Shown piece after piece: positions 16,462 to 24,668 of a DNA stretch of 36,406 nt; within the stretch, counting starts at the first letter, position 1, and every line of letters begins with the position of its first letter. This DNA comes from Planctomycetota bacterium (GTDB lineage Bacteria > Planctomycetota > SZUA-567 > JAKLDR01): the NCBI GenBank assembly GCA_022703445.1, contig JAKLDR010000003.1, forward strand, positions 1-36,406, written 5' to 3'. The position numbers and the translations under genes were made by a program. Under the pieces are notes generated by a model. It did not search any database. It was given only the letters and a program-made list of their open reading frames with translations, and had not been told where the DNA came from.

Positions 16462-18083
16462 TCCGGCACCTCCAGCTTCAGCCAGCGCAGGTACTTGGGG
16501 TTCTCCTCGGGCTCCGTCGCGACCGGGCCGACCTCGAGGTCGTAGCCGCCGGCGGCGGCCCTGCGGCGGTCCGACTTCGGCCCGGCCTTCTCGGTCCAGG
16601 CCCACTCTATGCTGAGTCCCGCGGCCTGCGCCTCGCCGCCGGCGTTTTCGAAGAGGACCCGGTTCTTCCCGGGCACCAGCCGCGGCAGCGTCAGGAAGTT
16701 GAGCTGGGTGACGATCCGGACGTCGAGGGCCAGGAGCGCCGGAGCCGCGTCGGCCGCGCCGCCGGAGAGCTCGACGCGGAGCTGCGCGGAGTACGGATAG
16801 CCGGCGGCCCCCATGTCGAGCTTGCCGGAGAGCTTCTGCTTCCCGCCCTCGCCGGCCGCCTCGGCGATGAGCGCGCCCTTGGCGTCGCGGCCGGTGACCA
16901 GCACCAGCTTGGCAGTCGCACCCTTGGGCAGGTCGCACTCGGCGGTGACCTCGCCGCCGACCATCACGTAGGGCGTGGCGAACGAGAAGGTCGCCGACGC
17001 CGGCTTGCCCGGCTCCTTGGGATGCAGACCCGGCTTGCCGTCGTCGGCCTGCGCGGCGAGGTTGTCGCTGGCCGAGAGCGCCTCGCGGAAGCCGCTCTTC
17101 GCCAGGTCCGGGCTGTAGAGGATCTCGCCGTTGCCGTAGTGGCGCCAGGAGGCCTCGGCGCCGCCCGAGCAGCGATGGACCGGGCCGTCCTTGGTGTACT
17201 CCGGGGACCAGTCGGTCTTCCAGGAGCCGGAGCGCTTGAAGTAGCCGCCGGGCAGCTTGTCGAAGTGGAGGACCAGCGCCTCCCCCGGCCGGACGGCCAG
17301 GGCCATCGAGTGATTGGTCTTCCGCTCGCTCGTGCCGATGCCGCCGCCGGCGCAGCGGTAGAAGAACTCCGGCCGGCCGCCGTCGCAGGGCATGAAGGGG
17401 TCGCTGGTGCGCACCGGATCGGTGACCAGCGTCGGGTCGCCGTTGATCTCCTCGAGCGAGGCGATGGACTTGCCGTCGGCCGTGTAGACGTAGAAGGTGG
17501 CGTGGGCGTCGAGGTAGTGCAGCCGCCCGCCGTAGCGGAACTGGGCCCAGGAGTGGCCCATGCCCGCGGGCGGCTTGGCCGCGTCCAGGCGCACCAGCGA
17601 ATCCACCAGCCAGCCGCCGCCGGCGATTCTGTAGAGCGCCGGATCCTCGTAGGTCTGGCTCGAGACGCCGGCGTCGCCGGCGTTCTCGCGCCCAAGGGCC
17701 CCCTGGCCGAGCCACACCAGGGTCTCGCGGATCGTTCCGCAGAGTGCGTAGCCGTAGACGTTGAGCACCCGCTGGGGGTCGTTGTCGTCCGGCCGCGGGT
17801 TGTGCCAGATGCGGCGGTTGACGAACCGCCAGATGGCCACGGCCTTCTCCTCGTCGCTCATGCCGTCCTTGAGCAGCGTCTTGAGCAGCGTCTCGCGGCT
17901 GAAGCAGTCCACCGAGCGGTCGGTCCAGATGTGGATGCCGGAGACGGTCTTCTTCCCGGCGGCGGGAGCCTCGGCCTCGCCGGCGAAGGCGGGGGCCAAC
18001 AGTAGAGCCAGGCACTGAGGGACTAAGGCACTGAGGCACTTAGTACGGCGCAGTATTGCCAGGTTTCTCGTCGGCGCGGCCAC
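16458..18083 (-). CDS. Exported transglutaminase-like protein
   Basis: The 541-residue protein starts at GTG 18083, with AGGAGGA 5 bases upstream. A signal peptide ends near PAFAG (31-35). Residues 75-205 carry a transglutaminase-like core with the expected triad: Cys115 (GYALCGTIRE), His177 (GMGHSWAQFRY) and Asp192 (HYLDAHATFYV). This fold is a protease or amidase more often than a cross-linker in bacteria. The C-terminal 300 residues are beta-rich and unassigned. The gene overlaps the next one by 4 bases. The core of the signal peptide (KCLSALVPQCLALL) is encoded by an octamer repeat (18011-18044), which is unusual. The lyase operon context suggests a partner in handling extracellular polymer, but the substrate is unknown. 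Confidence 0.8.
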   Translation of the reverse strand: MAAPTRNLAILRRTKCLSALVPQCLALLLAPAFAGEAEAPAAGKKTVSGIHIWTDRSVDCFSRETLLKTLLKDGMSDEEKAVAIWRFVNRRIWHNPRPDDNDPQRVLNVYGYALCGTIRETLVWLGQGALGRENAGDAGVSSQTYEDPALYRIAGGGWLVDSLVRLDAAKPPAGMGHSWAQFRYGGRLHYLDAHATFYVYTADGKSIASLEEINGDPTLVTDPVRTSDPFMPCDGGRPEFFYRCAGGGIGTSERKTNHSMALAVRPGEALVLHFDKLPGGYFKRSGSWKTDWSPEYTKDGPVHRCSGGAEASWRHYGNGEILYSPDLAKSGFREALSASDNLAAQADDGKPGLHPKEPGKPASATFSFATPYVMVGGEVTAECDLPKGATAKLVLVTGRDAKGALIAEAAGEGGKQKLSGKLDMGAAGYPYSAQLRVELSGGAADAAPALLALDVRIVTQLNFLTLPRLVPGKNRVLFENAGGEAQAAGLSIEWAWTEKAGPKSDRRRAAAGGYDLEVGPVATEPEENPKYLRWLKLEVPE

Positions 18084-18135
18084 GGCCTTCCTCCTATGTC
18101 GACTTAGTGCCTTAGTGCCTCAGTCCCTCAGTGCC
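18011..18135. repeat. Octamer inverted repeat (GGCACTGA / GGCACTAA units) entering two genes
   Basis: Arms 18011-18044 and 18102-18135 match as an inverted repeat at 31 of 34 positions across 57 bases. Each arm is four 8-base units related to GGCACTGA and GGCACTAA. The left arm lies in the signal-peptide codons of the transglutaminase-like gene. The right arm encodes the last seven residues (GTEGLRH) and the stop codon of the upstream propeller gene. Confidence 0.9.
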
Positions 18136-19455
18136 TTCGCTTTTCATTTCTTCCAACCTCACCAGCAGCACGTCGTCGCCCCGGGCGGTGGCCACGAGCA
18201 GCTTGTCGAGGGCCACGGAGGACTGCTCGCGCATGGCCCCCACCTCGTCGGGGATGCGCCAGGCCCGGCCGCGGACGAGGTCGACGAGCACCGTGGCCTT
18301 GTCCAGGACCGGGCGCCAGCCGATGGCCCAGTCGCGGCCGGAGGCGTCGATGCGCTTGAAGATCGGGCCCATCTCGCAGAGGGCCTTGGGCGGCGCCGAT
18401 CCGTCAACTGGCACCTGCCAGACGCAGAACTCGCGCCAGGCGTTGGCGGAGAGCTCGCCGGCCTTGGCGCCGCAGAAGGTGAGCGTCTTCCCATCGGCGG
18501 AGACGCGCAGCGTCGAGAAGTAGTGCCAGTCCCAGACGTCGACCAGCCAGTACGGCTTGCCTCCGCCCTCGGCGGGGCGGTCCGGGACGATCACGTGCAC
18601 CTCGGGCTTTTCGGCGGCCGGGTCGATCCAGCCGACCCCCGCGCCGCGGGGGATCTTCGCCGGGCCGATCAGCCAGGGCACTACGTAGAGACGCTTGCCG
18701 TCGGGGGAGGGCACGACCGCGCGGAACTCGCCAAGCTCACACCTGTCGAGGAACCAACGCATGGTTCCTGACTGGCGGGCGAGGATCTGGGTGCCGCAGA
18801 AGCCGAGGTCGGCGAAGGCCGGGGAGCCCTTGGGCCGCCATTCCTTGCCGGCCGTGAGGAACTTCACCGGCTTGCACAGCGGCAGTGCGCTGTACCGGCC
18901 CAGTGCGGAATCGGTCGCGAAAGCCAATGACTCGCCCGTGCCGCTCCAAGCCACGGCCATCGCGCCTTCCGTGCCGGGTAGCAGCGTGGCGCGTCTCTCG
19001 CCGGCGGGGAGCCACACCAGCCCCGAACCGTTCTCTTCCTCGCCGGCCTTGCCCCAGCGGACGCAGGCCGCGAGGTCCCCGGTCGGGCTCCAGGCCAGTT
19101 CGTGGACCGCGCCCGGCGCGGGCGGCTCCCAGACGCAGCTCACCTTGCCGCTCTCGACATCGGCAACCAGGACCTGCCCGGCGCCCTTGGCCGGCACAGC
19201 CGGCGGCGGCGGGGCCTTGGGGTCAGCCTTGGGATCGGCGGCCGGCTTGCGGTTGCCGTAGGTGATCCAGGCGAGCTTCTTCCCGTCGGGGCTGAAGCGC
19301 GCCCGGCCGGACTGGCCGGTGTCCTCGCCGCTCTGCCAGAGGACCTTCTTCTCGGCGATCTTCAGCTCGGCGGTCGGGTTGACCTTAACTTCGCCGGCCG
19401 ACGCCAGCGCGCCGGCCGTCAGGAGCGCCACGGCGACCAGGCTACTCCTTGGCAT
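18112..19455 (-). CDS. Exported WD40/TolB-like beta-propeller protein
   Basis: The 447-residue protein has a signal peptide (LVAVALLTAGALASAG). It then shows repeated propeller strands typical of TolB/WD40-like proteins: RARFSPDGKKLAWI, HELAWSPTGDLAACV, AVAWSGTGESLAFA, AVVPSPDGKRLYVV and LRVSADGKTLTFCG. A low-complexity Pro/Lys loop lies near residues 70-90. ATG 19455 has GAGGG about 9 bases upstream and overlaps the end of the lyase gene by 14 bases, so the two are translationally coupled. No catalytic motif is visible. It may bind the breakdown products or scaffold the operon's other exported proteins. Its last seven residues come from the octamer repeat, so the native C-terminus may have been replaced. 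Confidence 0.8.
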   Translation of the reverse strand: MPRSSLVAVALLTAGALASAGEVKVNPTAELKIAEKKVLWQSGEDTGQSGRARFSPDGKKLAWITYGNRKPAADPKADPKAPPPPAVPAKGAGQVLVADVESGKVSCVWEPPAPGAVHELAWSPTGDLAACVRWGKAGEEENGSGLVWLPAGERRATLLPGTEGAMAVAWSGTGESLAFATDSALGRYSALPLCKPVKFLTAGKEWRPKGSPAFADLGFCGTQILARQSGTMRWFLDRCELGEFRAVVPSPDGKRLYVVPWLIGPAKIPRGAGVGWIDPAAEKPEVHVIVPDRPAEGGGKPYWLVDVWDWHYFSTLRVSADGKTLTFCGAKAGELSANAWREFCVWQVPVDGSAPPKALCEMGPIFKRIDASGRDWAIGWRPVLDKATVLVDLVRGRAWRIPDEVGAMREQSSVALDKLLVATARGDDVLLVRLEEMKSEGTEGLRH

Positions 19456-22057
19456 CGTTCTTTCCCTCGGCCGGCTCCTTGGCCGGAGCCTCGGGCTTGG
19501 CCGGCGGCGCGGCCTCGGGGGCGGCCTCGCCCGGGTCGAACTTCTTCGGCTCGAGCTTCTTGGGCAGGTCCTTGGTCAGGTACCAGAAGACGTAGGGCGT
19601 GTTGCGGAGCTCGTTGCCGAAGCTCTGGCCGTAGCCCCAGGGGCGCTTGACGATGCCCTCGCCGGCCTTGGCCACGCGCTTGCGGGCCAGCTCGGTGTAG
19701 TCGGCCCGGTCGAGCTGGGCGCCGAGGAAGGCGAAGGCGTGGAGGGTGCTCTCCGCCGAGTCCTTCTTCTGGAAGCAGTCCTCGGTCAGGAGCTTGAGGG
19801 TCTCCAAGGCCCGCTCGTCGCCGGTGTGCTCGTAGTACTCGCGGATGCCCTCGAGGGAGATGCCGCCCTGCCAGAAGCGGCCCTTGTTGATGCGCGCGCC
19901 CTTGGCGGCCTCGGCGGCGATCTGGTGCTCGAACTGCTTCACGCGGGCGAGGTAGCGCGGCTCGCCGGTGGCCTCCCAGGCGGAGAGCACGCCCAGCGGC
20001 CCGTGGCCGAGGCTGCGCGGCTCGCCCCAGCCCATGCCGTTGACCTTCATGGCGAAGCCGGCCGAGAGCAGCCCGGTCTCGCGCGAGCGCCGGTCGCCGG
20101 TCAGGTAGAAGCGCTCGAAGTGGCTGGCGGTCTTGAAGTGGTTGAAGGTCTCCGAGGCGTAGATGCCGCCCTCGGCCCAGCGGATGTGCATGGTGCCGTC
20201 GCAGTAGCGGTTCGAGCCGGTCATCTTGTCGTCGGGGTGCCAGCAGAGCATGTCCAGGTCCCCGACGTGCTGCTCGGCCTCGACCCCCGCCTCCAGGAAG
20301 TCGAGGTCGCCGGTGCGCGCGAACTGCAGCAGGTAGGCGTGGGGGAAGTCGTAGTAGCCGTTGTCCCAGGAGGTGTGCTTGTCGCCGGGGTCGGAGCGCT
20401 GGCTCTTGACGAAGTCCATGACGTCGCCGAAGTTGAACATCCCGTAGTGGTCGGTGTCGCCGAAGTTCACGTCCCGGAACTTGAGGATGTGGTCGAGGGT
20501 GGCCTTGAGCCGCGCGTCGTAGTCGGCGACGAGCTTGGCGGTCTCCTCGTCGTAGAGCGCCTTCGCGGAGCTGGCCACCCGGCCGAAGGCCTGGGTCTCC
20601 TCGCAGTACCACGACGGCGGCGCGATCGGGCGCAGCGGGCGGTTCAGGCCCGCATAGGCCCCGACGATCCTGGGCACGTCGCGCTTGCCGTGGAAGTAGA
20701 ACATCGAGGTGCTGGTCTGGCTCATCCCCGGGTACCAGTTGGCCCGCGGGCCGCGCGGCCCGCTCACCAGCGGCGGCGCGCTCTCGAAGTTGGCGTGGAG
20801 CATGACCAGCACCGCCGACGGGTCGGCCTTGACCGCCCGCGGCCAGGTCTGCCAGAACCACTTCACTCCGGCGGCCATGCCCTTGGTCTCGTCGGAGAGG
20901 TCCAGCCACCCGGCGGTCTGGCAGCCGGCCTTGTCGAGCTTGCCGCGGCCGACGAGCGGCTCGCGCTTCCGGAAGAACTCGCCGTGGTACTCGATGCGGT
21001 CGCTGGCCTTGGAGACGATCCAGCAGTCCTCCAGGCCCGGCTGGTGGAACTTGGCCACGTCCGGCCCGGGCGGCTCGATGTCCTTGCGCCAGGGCGGGGC
21101 GAGCTTGTCGGCCTCCGGCGCGCCGGGGCCCAGCCACTTGCCGCCGGGCAGCCCCGCCGCCCAGGTGCGGGTCTTGGCGTCGAGGACCAGCGGCATGGAC
21201 AACCACGCACGGTCCAGCGGCACGCCCTCGGCGATGCTCTTTCCCTGCCGGCAGCTCAGGGTGTAGACCACCCGCACCAGCGGGCTGCCCGCGAAGCAGT
21301 GGATCCGGCAGACGAAGTCGAGCAGCCGCTCGTCGCCGGGCTTGTCGTCCTTGGAGAGGTTCCGGCCCGAGAGGCGCAGCACCGCGCGCATCGGGCCGGC
21401 CTCCTCGACGTCGAGCGTGACCTCCGGGTCGTTGGCCGGGCTGTAGGCCTTGTAGGCCGGCAGGCTCGCCCAGGAGCTGAAGGCCCACGGCCCGGCGGTG
21501 TGGGGCTTGACGATGCGGTTGGCCTCGTCGTACTTGCCGGCGCCGGTCTCGTCGACCCAGGCCTCGTCGAAGAGGTTGAAGCCGGAGCGCTTCACGACCA
21601 ACTTGAGCGCGCCGGTGGTCACGGTGGCGACGCCGTCCTTGAGCTCGACGGCGACCGGGGCCGGCGGGGCCGGGTTGGCGGCCGCGTCGGTCAGCCAGTA
21701 GGCGCCCTTGCCGCCGGCGGCCAGCGACGCCTGGAAGTCGACCAGCACCCACTTGGCGGACTTGCCCGGGTACCAGCGATTGGCGACGGTGAACTGGGCC
21801 GGCACGGGCTTGCCGTCCGGGCCGAGGAGCGCGAGCTTGGCGGGGTCCTCCAACAACCCTTCGGGCAGCGGCACGCCGCCGGTGACCGGCTCGGCGAAGC
21901 GCTCGACGCCGGCGCGCTCGGCGACGTCGAGCTTCACCCACAGCTTGGCGCCGGCGGGTTTGGCCGGGCCGGCCTCCTCGCCGGCCGGGACGCGCGCGGC
22001 GCAGAAGACAGATAGGAGAAGTGCGGTGGTCAGAAGGGCGAAGCGACTATCTCTCAT
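19442..22057 (-). CDS. Exported RIFT-barrel / alpha-toroid protein, PL26 exo-rhamnogalacturonan-lyase-like
   Basis: The 871-residue protein starts at ATG 22057, with GGAGG 5 bases upstream and a signal peptide (FALLTTALLLSVFCAARVPAG). The N-terminal domain has the pattern GVPLPEG, LLGPDGKPVPAQF, AKWVLVDFQA and AYWLTD, which I associate with the RIFT-barrel domain of PcRGLX/YetA-like proteins. A beta-sandwich follows. The C-terminal third is rich in helices with aromatic and acidic residues (DNGYYDFPHAYLLQFA, GFAMKVNGMGWGEPRSLGHG), as in an alpha/alpha toroid. PL26 enzymes cut rhamnogalacturonan backbones from the end. The family call is from pattern memory, so the substrate is uncertain. It is the first gene of the operon and the only clear enzyme candidate for polysaccharide cutting in it. 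The C-terminus is a Pro/Ala/Glu-rich tail. Confidence 0.65.
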   Translation of the reverse strand: MRDSRFALLTTALLLSVFCAARVPAGEEAGPAKPAGAKLWVKLDVAERAGVERFAEPVTGGVPLPEGLLEDPAKLALLGPDGKPVPAQFTVANRWYPGKSAKWVLVDFQASLAAGGKGAYWLTDAAANPAPPAPVAVELKDGVATVTTGALKLVVKRSGFNLFDEAWVDETGAGKYDEANRIVKPHTAGPWAFSSWASLPAYKAYSPANDPEVTLDVEEAGPMRAVLRLSGRNLSKDDKPGDERLLDFVCRIHCFAGSPLVRVVYTLSCRQGKSIAEGVPLDRAWLSMPLVLDAKTRTWAAGLPGGKWLGPGAPEADKLAPPWRKDIEPPGPDVAKFHQPGLEDCWIVSKASDRIEYHGEFFRKREPLVGRGKLDKAGCQTAGWLDLSDETKGMAAGVKWFWQTWPRAVKADPSAVLVMLHANFESAPPLVSGPRGPRANWYPGMSQTSTSMFYFHGKRDVPRIVGAYAGLNRPLRPIAPPSWYCEETQAFGRVASSAKALYDEETAKLVADYDARLKATLDHILKFRDVNFGDTDHYGMFNFGDVMDFVKSQRSDPGDKHTSWDNGYYDFPHAYLLQFARTGDLDFLEAGVEAEQHVGDLDMLCWHPDDKMTGSNRYCDGTMHIRWAEGGIYASETFNHFKTASHFERFYLTGDRRSRETGLLSAGFAMKVNGMGWGEPRSLGHGPLGVLSAWEATGEPRYLARVKQFEHQIAAEAAKGARINKGRFWQGGISLEGIREYYEHTGDERALETLKLLTEDCFQKKDSAESTLHAFAFLGAQLDRADYTELARKRVAKAGEGIVKRPWGYGQSFGNELRNTPYVFWYLTKDLPKKLEPKKFDPGEAAPEAAPPAKPEAPAKEPAEGKNDAKE

Positions 22058-22079
22058 TGCGGCCTCCAAGTCAGGCGGT

Positions 22080-22358
22080 CTAGCAGCCCGTTGAAGAAGT
22101 GCCGGGGATCGCGTTGCGGCCGGATGGCCCGGATGCAGGGCGCGAGGAGGAAGCCGTGTCCAAAGCGACACGGCGACGACGAGCAACGCCGCAGACGGGT
22201 CGTCCGGGCGCAACCCGAAGGGACACTTGATCTTGCGGCCTCATGCTTCGTCACTCCTCCTCGGCGTGTCTCTCGGGACACGCCTTCGTCGTCGTTCCTC
22301 GCCTGAGACCACAATCTCAAGTGTCGCGACCCCGGCACTCTTTTCAACGGGCTGCTAG
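22080..22358. mobile_element. 279-base palindromic MITE-like element
   Basis: The element starts CTAGCAGCCCGTTGAA and ends with the reverse complement. The terminal 34 bases (22080-22113 and 22325-22358) match apart from two small indels. Inside, two perfect 8-base stems with 6-base loops (22153-22174 and 22263-22284, both built on GTGTC/GACAC) lie 73 and 74 bases from the two ends, so the whole element is a foldback structure. It has no gene of its own. CTAG at both edges might be a 4-base target duplication or part of the ends. It sits just upstream of the lyase gene, so it may carry or disturb that operon's promoter. The rest of the 22058-22496 gap holds one repeat arm (22432-22468) and nothing else that I can name. 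Confidence 0.8.
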
Positions 22359-22431
22359 GTTGCCTGTCCTTCGATAGTACACCGGACAACCCGCCGCCGC
22401 CAGTCGCCGGGGGAAGGCCACGGCTGTTTCT

Positions 22432-22540
22432 GGAAACCGCCGATGCAGGCCGATTAACGCCGATCATGACGACAACTACAGGACAGGGCGCCGTACTCAG
22501 ATGCCCTTATCGAAGTTCATCTGCGTGCATCGGCGGTTCC
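22432..22540. repeat. Inverted repeat that forms the 3' end of the acetyltransferase gene
   Basis: GGAAACCGCCGATGCA at 22432 and its near-inverse ending at 22540 begin two arms of about 37-40 bases (22432-22468 and 22501-22540). They share CCGCCGATGCA, then GAT.AAC..CGAT. The second arm lies inside the acetyltransferase gene and encodes its last residues. Confidence 0.75.
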
Positions 22541-23429
22541 CATGCCCCGCCCGCCGCCAGTCGCCCCGGAAGTTCCGGAGGTGCGCGGCGGTGGCGGCCC
22601 GGGCCTCGGCCGACCAGGCGTCGGCGGGGTCGTCGGACAGGAGCAGCGCCGGTTCGCGGAGCAGCTCGGCCCACAGCCAGTCGATGAACTCGTCCGCGCC
22701 CATCAGCTGACACTCGGCCCGGCCGACCAGGCCGCGGCGGCCGCGGCCGGAGGCGTTCCAGGCCCTCTCGACCTTCGAGTTCTGCTTGTAGAAGTCCCGC
22801 GGGCCTGCGGGGGCGCGGGGCACCGGGATCTCGCGGGTCCGGCCGCCGTCGTCGACCATGGCGATGGCGGTCGGCATGTAGGGCAGGGCCATCCAGTCCT
22901 CGACCACGTGCGCGGCCGTCTGGGTGCGCATGTCGGTGCCCAGCCACAGGATCTTCCCGCCGCGCTCGGCCAGCCGGCCCCAGGGACCGCGCCGGTCGAA
23001 GGGCGTGGCGTCCTCGCGCCAGGAGTGCCCGGCGCAGAACTCGGCGGCGCCGGTGCCGACCGCGGCCACTGAGTGGGTGGGGTGGTCGCTGCGCGCCGCG
23101 CCGGGGCTCCGGAGCACGTAGTTGGTGAAGCTGCCCACCCGGCTGGGCGTGGTCTTGGGGTTCCAGACCAGGCCGGCCGGGCCGTCGGCCTTGGCCTTGT
23201 AGGTGTTGCTGAAGGTCGGAACCGCCACCAACCCCTCGGACCCCACCGCGTCGCAGAGCGCGCCGAGCAGCTCGGCCAGGGAGCGGTCGGGGTCGCTCTC
23301 CGGGCCGCGGGGCAGCCCGAGCGCGCTGAGCGCGGAGTGGATGAAGAGCGCGTCGCCGGGGCCCACCCCCAGCCGGCGCAGGTCGGCGGTCAAAGTCGTG
23401 CGGTTCGGAACGGCGCTGTCATCGGTCAC
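22497..23429 (-). CDS. AAC(3)-family N-acetyltransferase-like protein
   Basis: The 310-residue protein belongs to the aminoglycoside 3-N-acetyltransferase-like family (antibiotic_NAT). These enzymes use acetyl-CoA, and many family members act on substrates other than antibiotics. Family marks are GDALFIHSALSALG (25-38), VPTFSN (70-75), SDHPTHSVAAVG (114-125) and TPFDRRGPWGRL (142-153). I chose GTG 23429 because GGGAGG lies about 7 bases upstream; the frame stays open to 23738 over the regulator gene. It lies 43 bases after the GntR/LacI gene on the same strand and is probably controlled by it. Its last 12 or so residues (RRCTQMNFDKGI) are encoded by a dispersed-type repeat arm, so the natural end was probably near RNFRGDWRR. 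Resistance activity should not be assumed. Confidence 0.85.
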   Translation of the reverse strand: MTDDSAVPNRTTLTADLRRLGVGPGDALFIHSALSALGLPRGPESDPDRSLAELLGALCDAVGSEGLVAVPTFSNTYKAKADGPAGLVWNPKTTPSRVGSFTNYVLRSPGAARSDHPTHSVAAVGTGAAEFCAGHSWREDATPFDRRGPWGRLAERGGKILWLGTDMRTQTAAHVVEDWMALPYMPTAIAMVDDGGRTREIPVPRAPAGPRDFYKQNSKVERAWNASGRGRRGLVGRAECQLMGADEFIDWLWAELLREPALLLSDDPADAWSAEARAATAAHLRNFRGDWRRAGHGNRRCTQMNFDKGI

Positions 23430-23472
23430 GCGGAGGCCTCCCGGTCCCGGAGCAGCCGGGCCGCGCCCCATC

Positions 23473-24600
23473 CTACCGGCCGGTCGGAAAAGCGCCAGGG
23501 CGTGCGGCCGCCATCGTGCTCCCCTCGTTCCAGGTTGCGGGGAACCTCCGCTGCTGCGGGGAGGAGGCCGGGAAGGTGAGCAGGCCCACCGCCTCCCGGG
23601 CCATGGCCTCGAAGTCCACGCACGGGCCGGAGAATCCCTCCGGCCGCGCGGTCTCGCTGGGCTGGAAGCAGGCCACGCTGAGGTCGCGAGGCACGGCCCG
23701 CCCCGCCGCCTTGGCCGCCTGGATGACTTTGCCGGCACCGCCGTCGTCCGAGGTCAGCACCGCGGTGAAGGCGGGCCGGGCGGTGAGCAACCGCTCCAGC
23801 GCCGGACTGGTGTCCTCCTCCCGGTGCGAAAGGGTGAAGACCACCGGCCGCCGCGGCGCCGCGCCCGCCCCGCGCAGCGCGGCGACGAGCCCCGCGGCGC
23901 GCTCCTTGGCGTCCAGCTCCACGTCGCCCTGCACCAGCGACACCCGCTGCACGAAGGCGATGTGGCGGTGGCCGAGCGCCATGAAGCGCCGGACGGCGTC
24001 GGCCGCCCCCCGGGCGTTGTCGACGCACATGGAGTGGCCCCTCCAGCCGGCGATCGGCCAGTCCACCAGTACCGCGGGCACGCCGCAGGTCTCGTAGCGG
24101 CGGAGCACCTCGCGCCGGTAGTGGCCCAGGAGCACGATGCCCCGGGGCGTGATCCGGGAAAAGCCTTCGGGCAGGCGCTTCTGAAGCTCGTTGCCGTGCA
24201 CGGTCAGGAGGGGGGCGTTGGCATCGTCGGCGCCGGACCCCACGCCGAGGTGCAGCGCCCAGCCCAGCGGATTGGCCAGCGCCGGGGCGAGCTTGCTGTA
24301 GCTGACCACCTCCAGGATGGGGCTCTGCACCGAGGCGCTCGGCGCCCCCGGCGGGAGCACCCCAAGACGCCGCCCGGGGGTCCGAATCAGCCGGCCCTCG
24401 CGCCGGAGCGCGTCGACGGCCAGCCAGGCCGTGCGATAGGCGACCCCGTAGCGGGCCTGCAGCTCGCGCACCGGCGGGAGCACCGCGCCGGGGGGGAGGC
24501 GCCCCGAGTCGATCTCCGCGCGCAGCTCCCCGGCCAGCCGCCGGTGGCGGGCATCGGGGTTCGCCGGGCGGCCTCGCTTTCCTTCCGATGGCGGCGACAC
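23473..24600 (-). CDS. GntR-type HTH / LacI-type sensor transcription regulator
   Basis: The 375-residue regulator has an N-terminal GntR winged helix at about 20-80 (LPPGAVLPPVRELQARYGV, then ALRREGRLIRTPGRRLGV) and a C-terminal LacI-like sugar-binding domain at about 95-350 (GIVLLGHY, AVLVDWPIAGW, ALGHRHIAFVQ, AVLTSDDGGAGKVIQAA). This combination is known from AraR-type regulators that sense sugars. The start is GTG 24600. It is divergent from the PQQ gene at 24736, with a tandem 10-mer in the 135-base gap. A second target is probably the acetyltransferase gene 43 bases downstream. It is more distant in sequence from the two other regulators of this window than they are from each other. The effector is unknown. 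Confidence 0.85.
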   Translation of the reverse strand: MSPPSEGKRGRPANPDARHRRLAGELRAEIDSGRLPPGAVLPPVRELQARYGVAYRTAWLAVDALRREGRLIRTPGRRLGVLPPGAPSASVQSPILEVVSYSKLAPALANPLGWALHLGVGSGADDANAPLLTVHGNELQKRLPEGFSRITPRGIVLLGHYRREVLRRYETCGVPAVLVDWPIAGWRGHSMCVDNARGAADAVRRFMALGHRHIAFVQRVSLVQGDVELDAKERAAGLVAALRGAGAAPRRPVVFTLSHREEDTSPALERLLTARPAFTAVLTSDDGGAGKVIQAAKAAGRAVPRDLSVACFQPSETARPEGFSGPCVDFEAMAREAVGLLTFPASSPQQRRFPATWNEGSTMAAARPGAFPTGR

Positions 24601-24633
24601 AGTTGGGGTCTCCCCCTTCCCGGAGAATTAAGG

Positions 24634-24653
24634 AATCATAAGTAATCATAAGT
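24634..24653. promoter_or_regulatory. Tandem AATCATAAGT 10-mer, candidate operator
   Basis: AATCATAAGT occurs twice back to back (24634-24643 and 24644-24653) in the divergent gap between the GntR/LacI gene and the exported PQQ gene. It overlaps the proposed minus-strand promoter. TCATAAGT recurs at 31590-31597, before another GntR/LacI gene. Confidence 0.55.
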
Positions 24654-24662
24654 GGAAAACAA
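24635..24662 (-). promoter_or_regulatory. Candidate sigma-70-type promoter of the GntR/LacI regulator
   Basis: On the minus strand TTGTTT (24662-24657) and TATGAT (24640-24635) are 16 bases apart. The -10 box is part of the tandem 10-mer, which would let a bound regulator block the promoter. This is AT-rich relative to the rest of the window. Confidence 0.4.
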
Positions 24663-24668
24663 CTCCGT

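Noticed and set aside
19262..22015. Plus-strand frame of 917 codons opposite the lyase gene
   Set aside because: Composition is Val/Gly/Leu/Ala-biased without motifs; the minus-strand protein has a signal peptide and family patterns.
22391..22566. CGCCGCCAGTCGCC in the gap and again in the acetyltransferase end
   Set aside because: A 14-base GC-rich match is easily chance here, and the flanks do not extend it.
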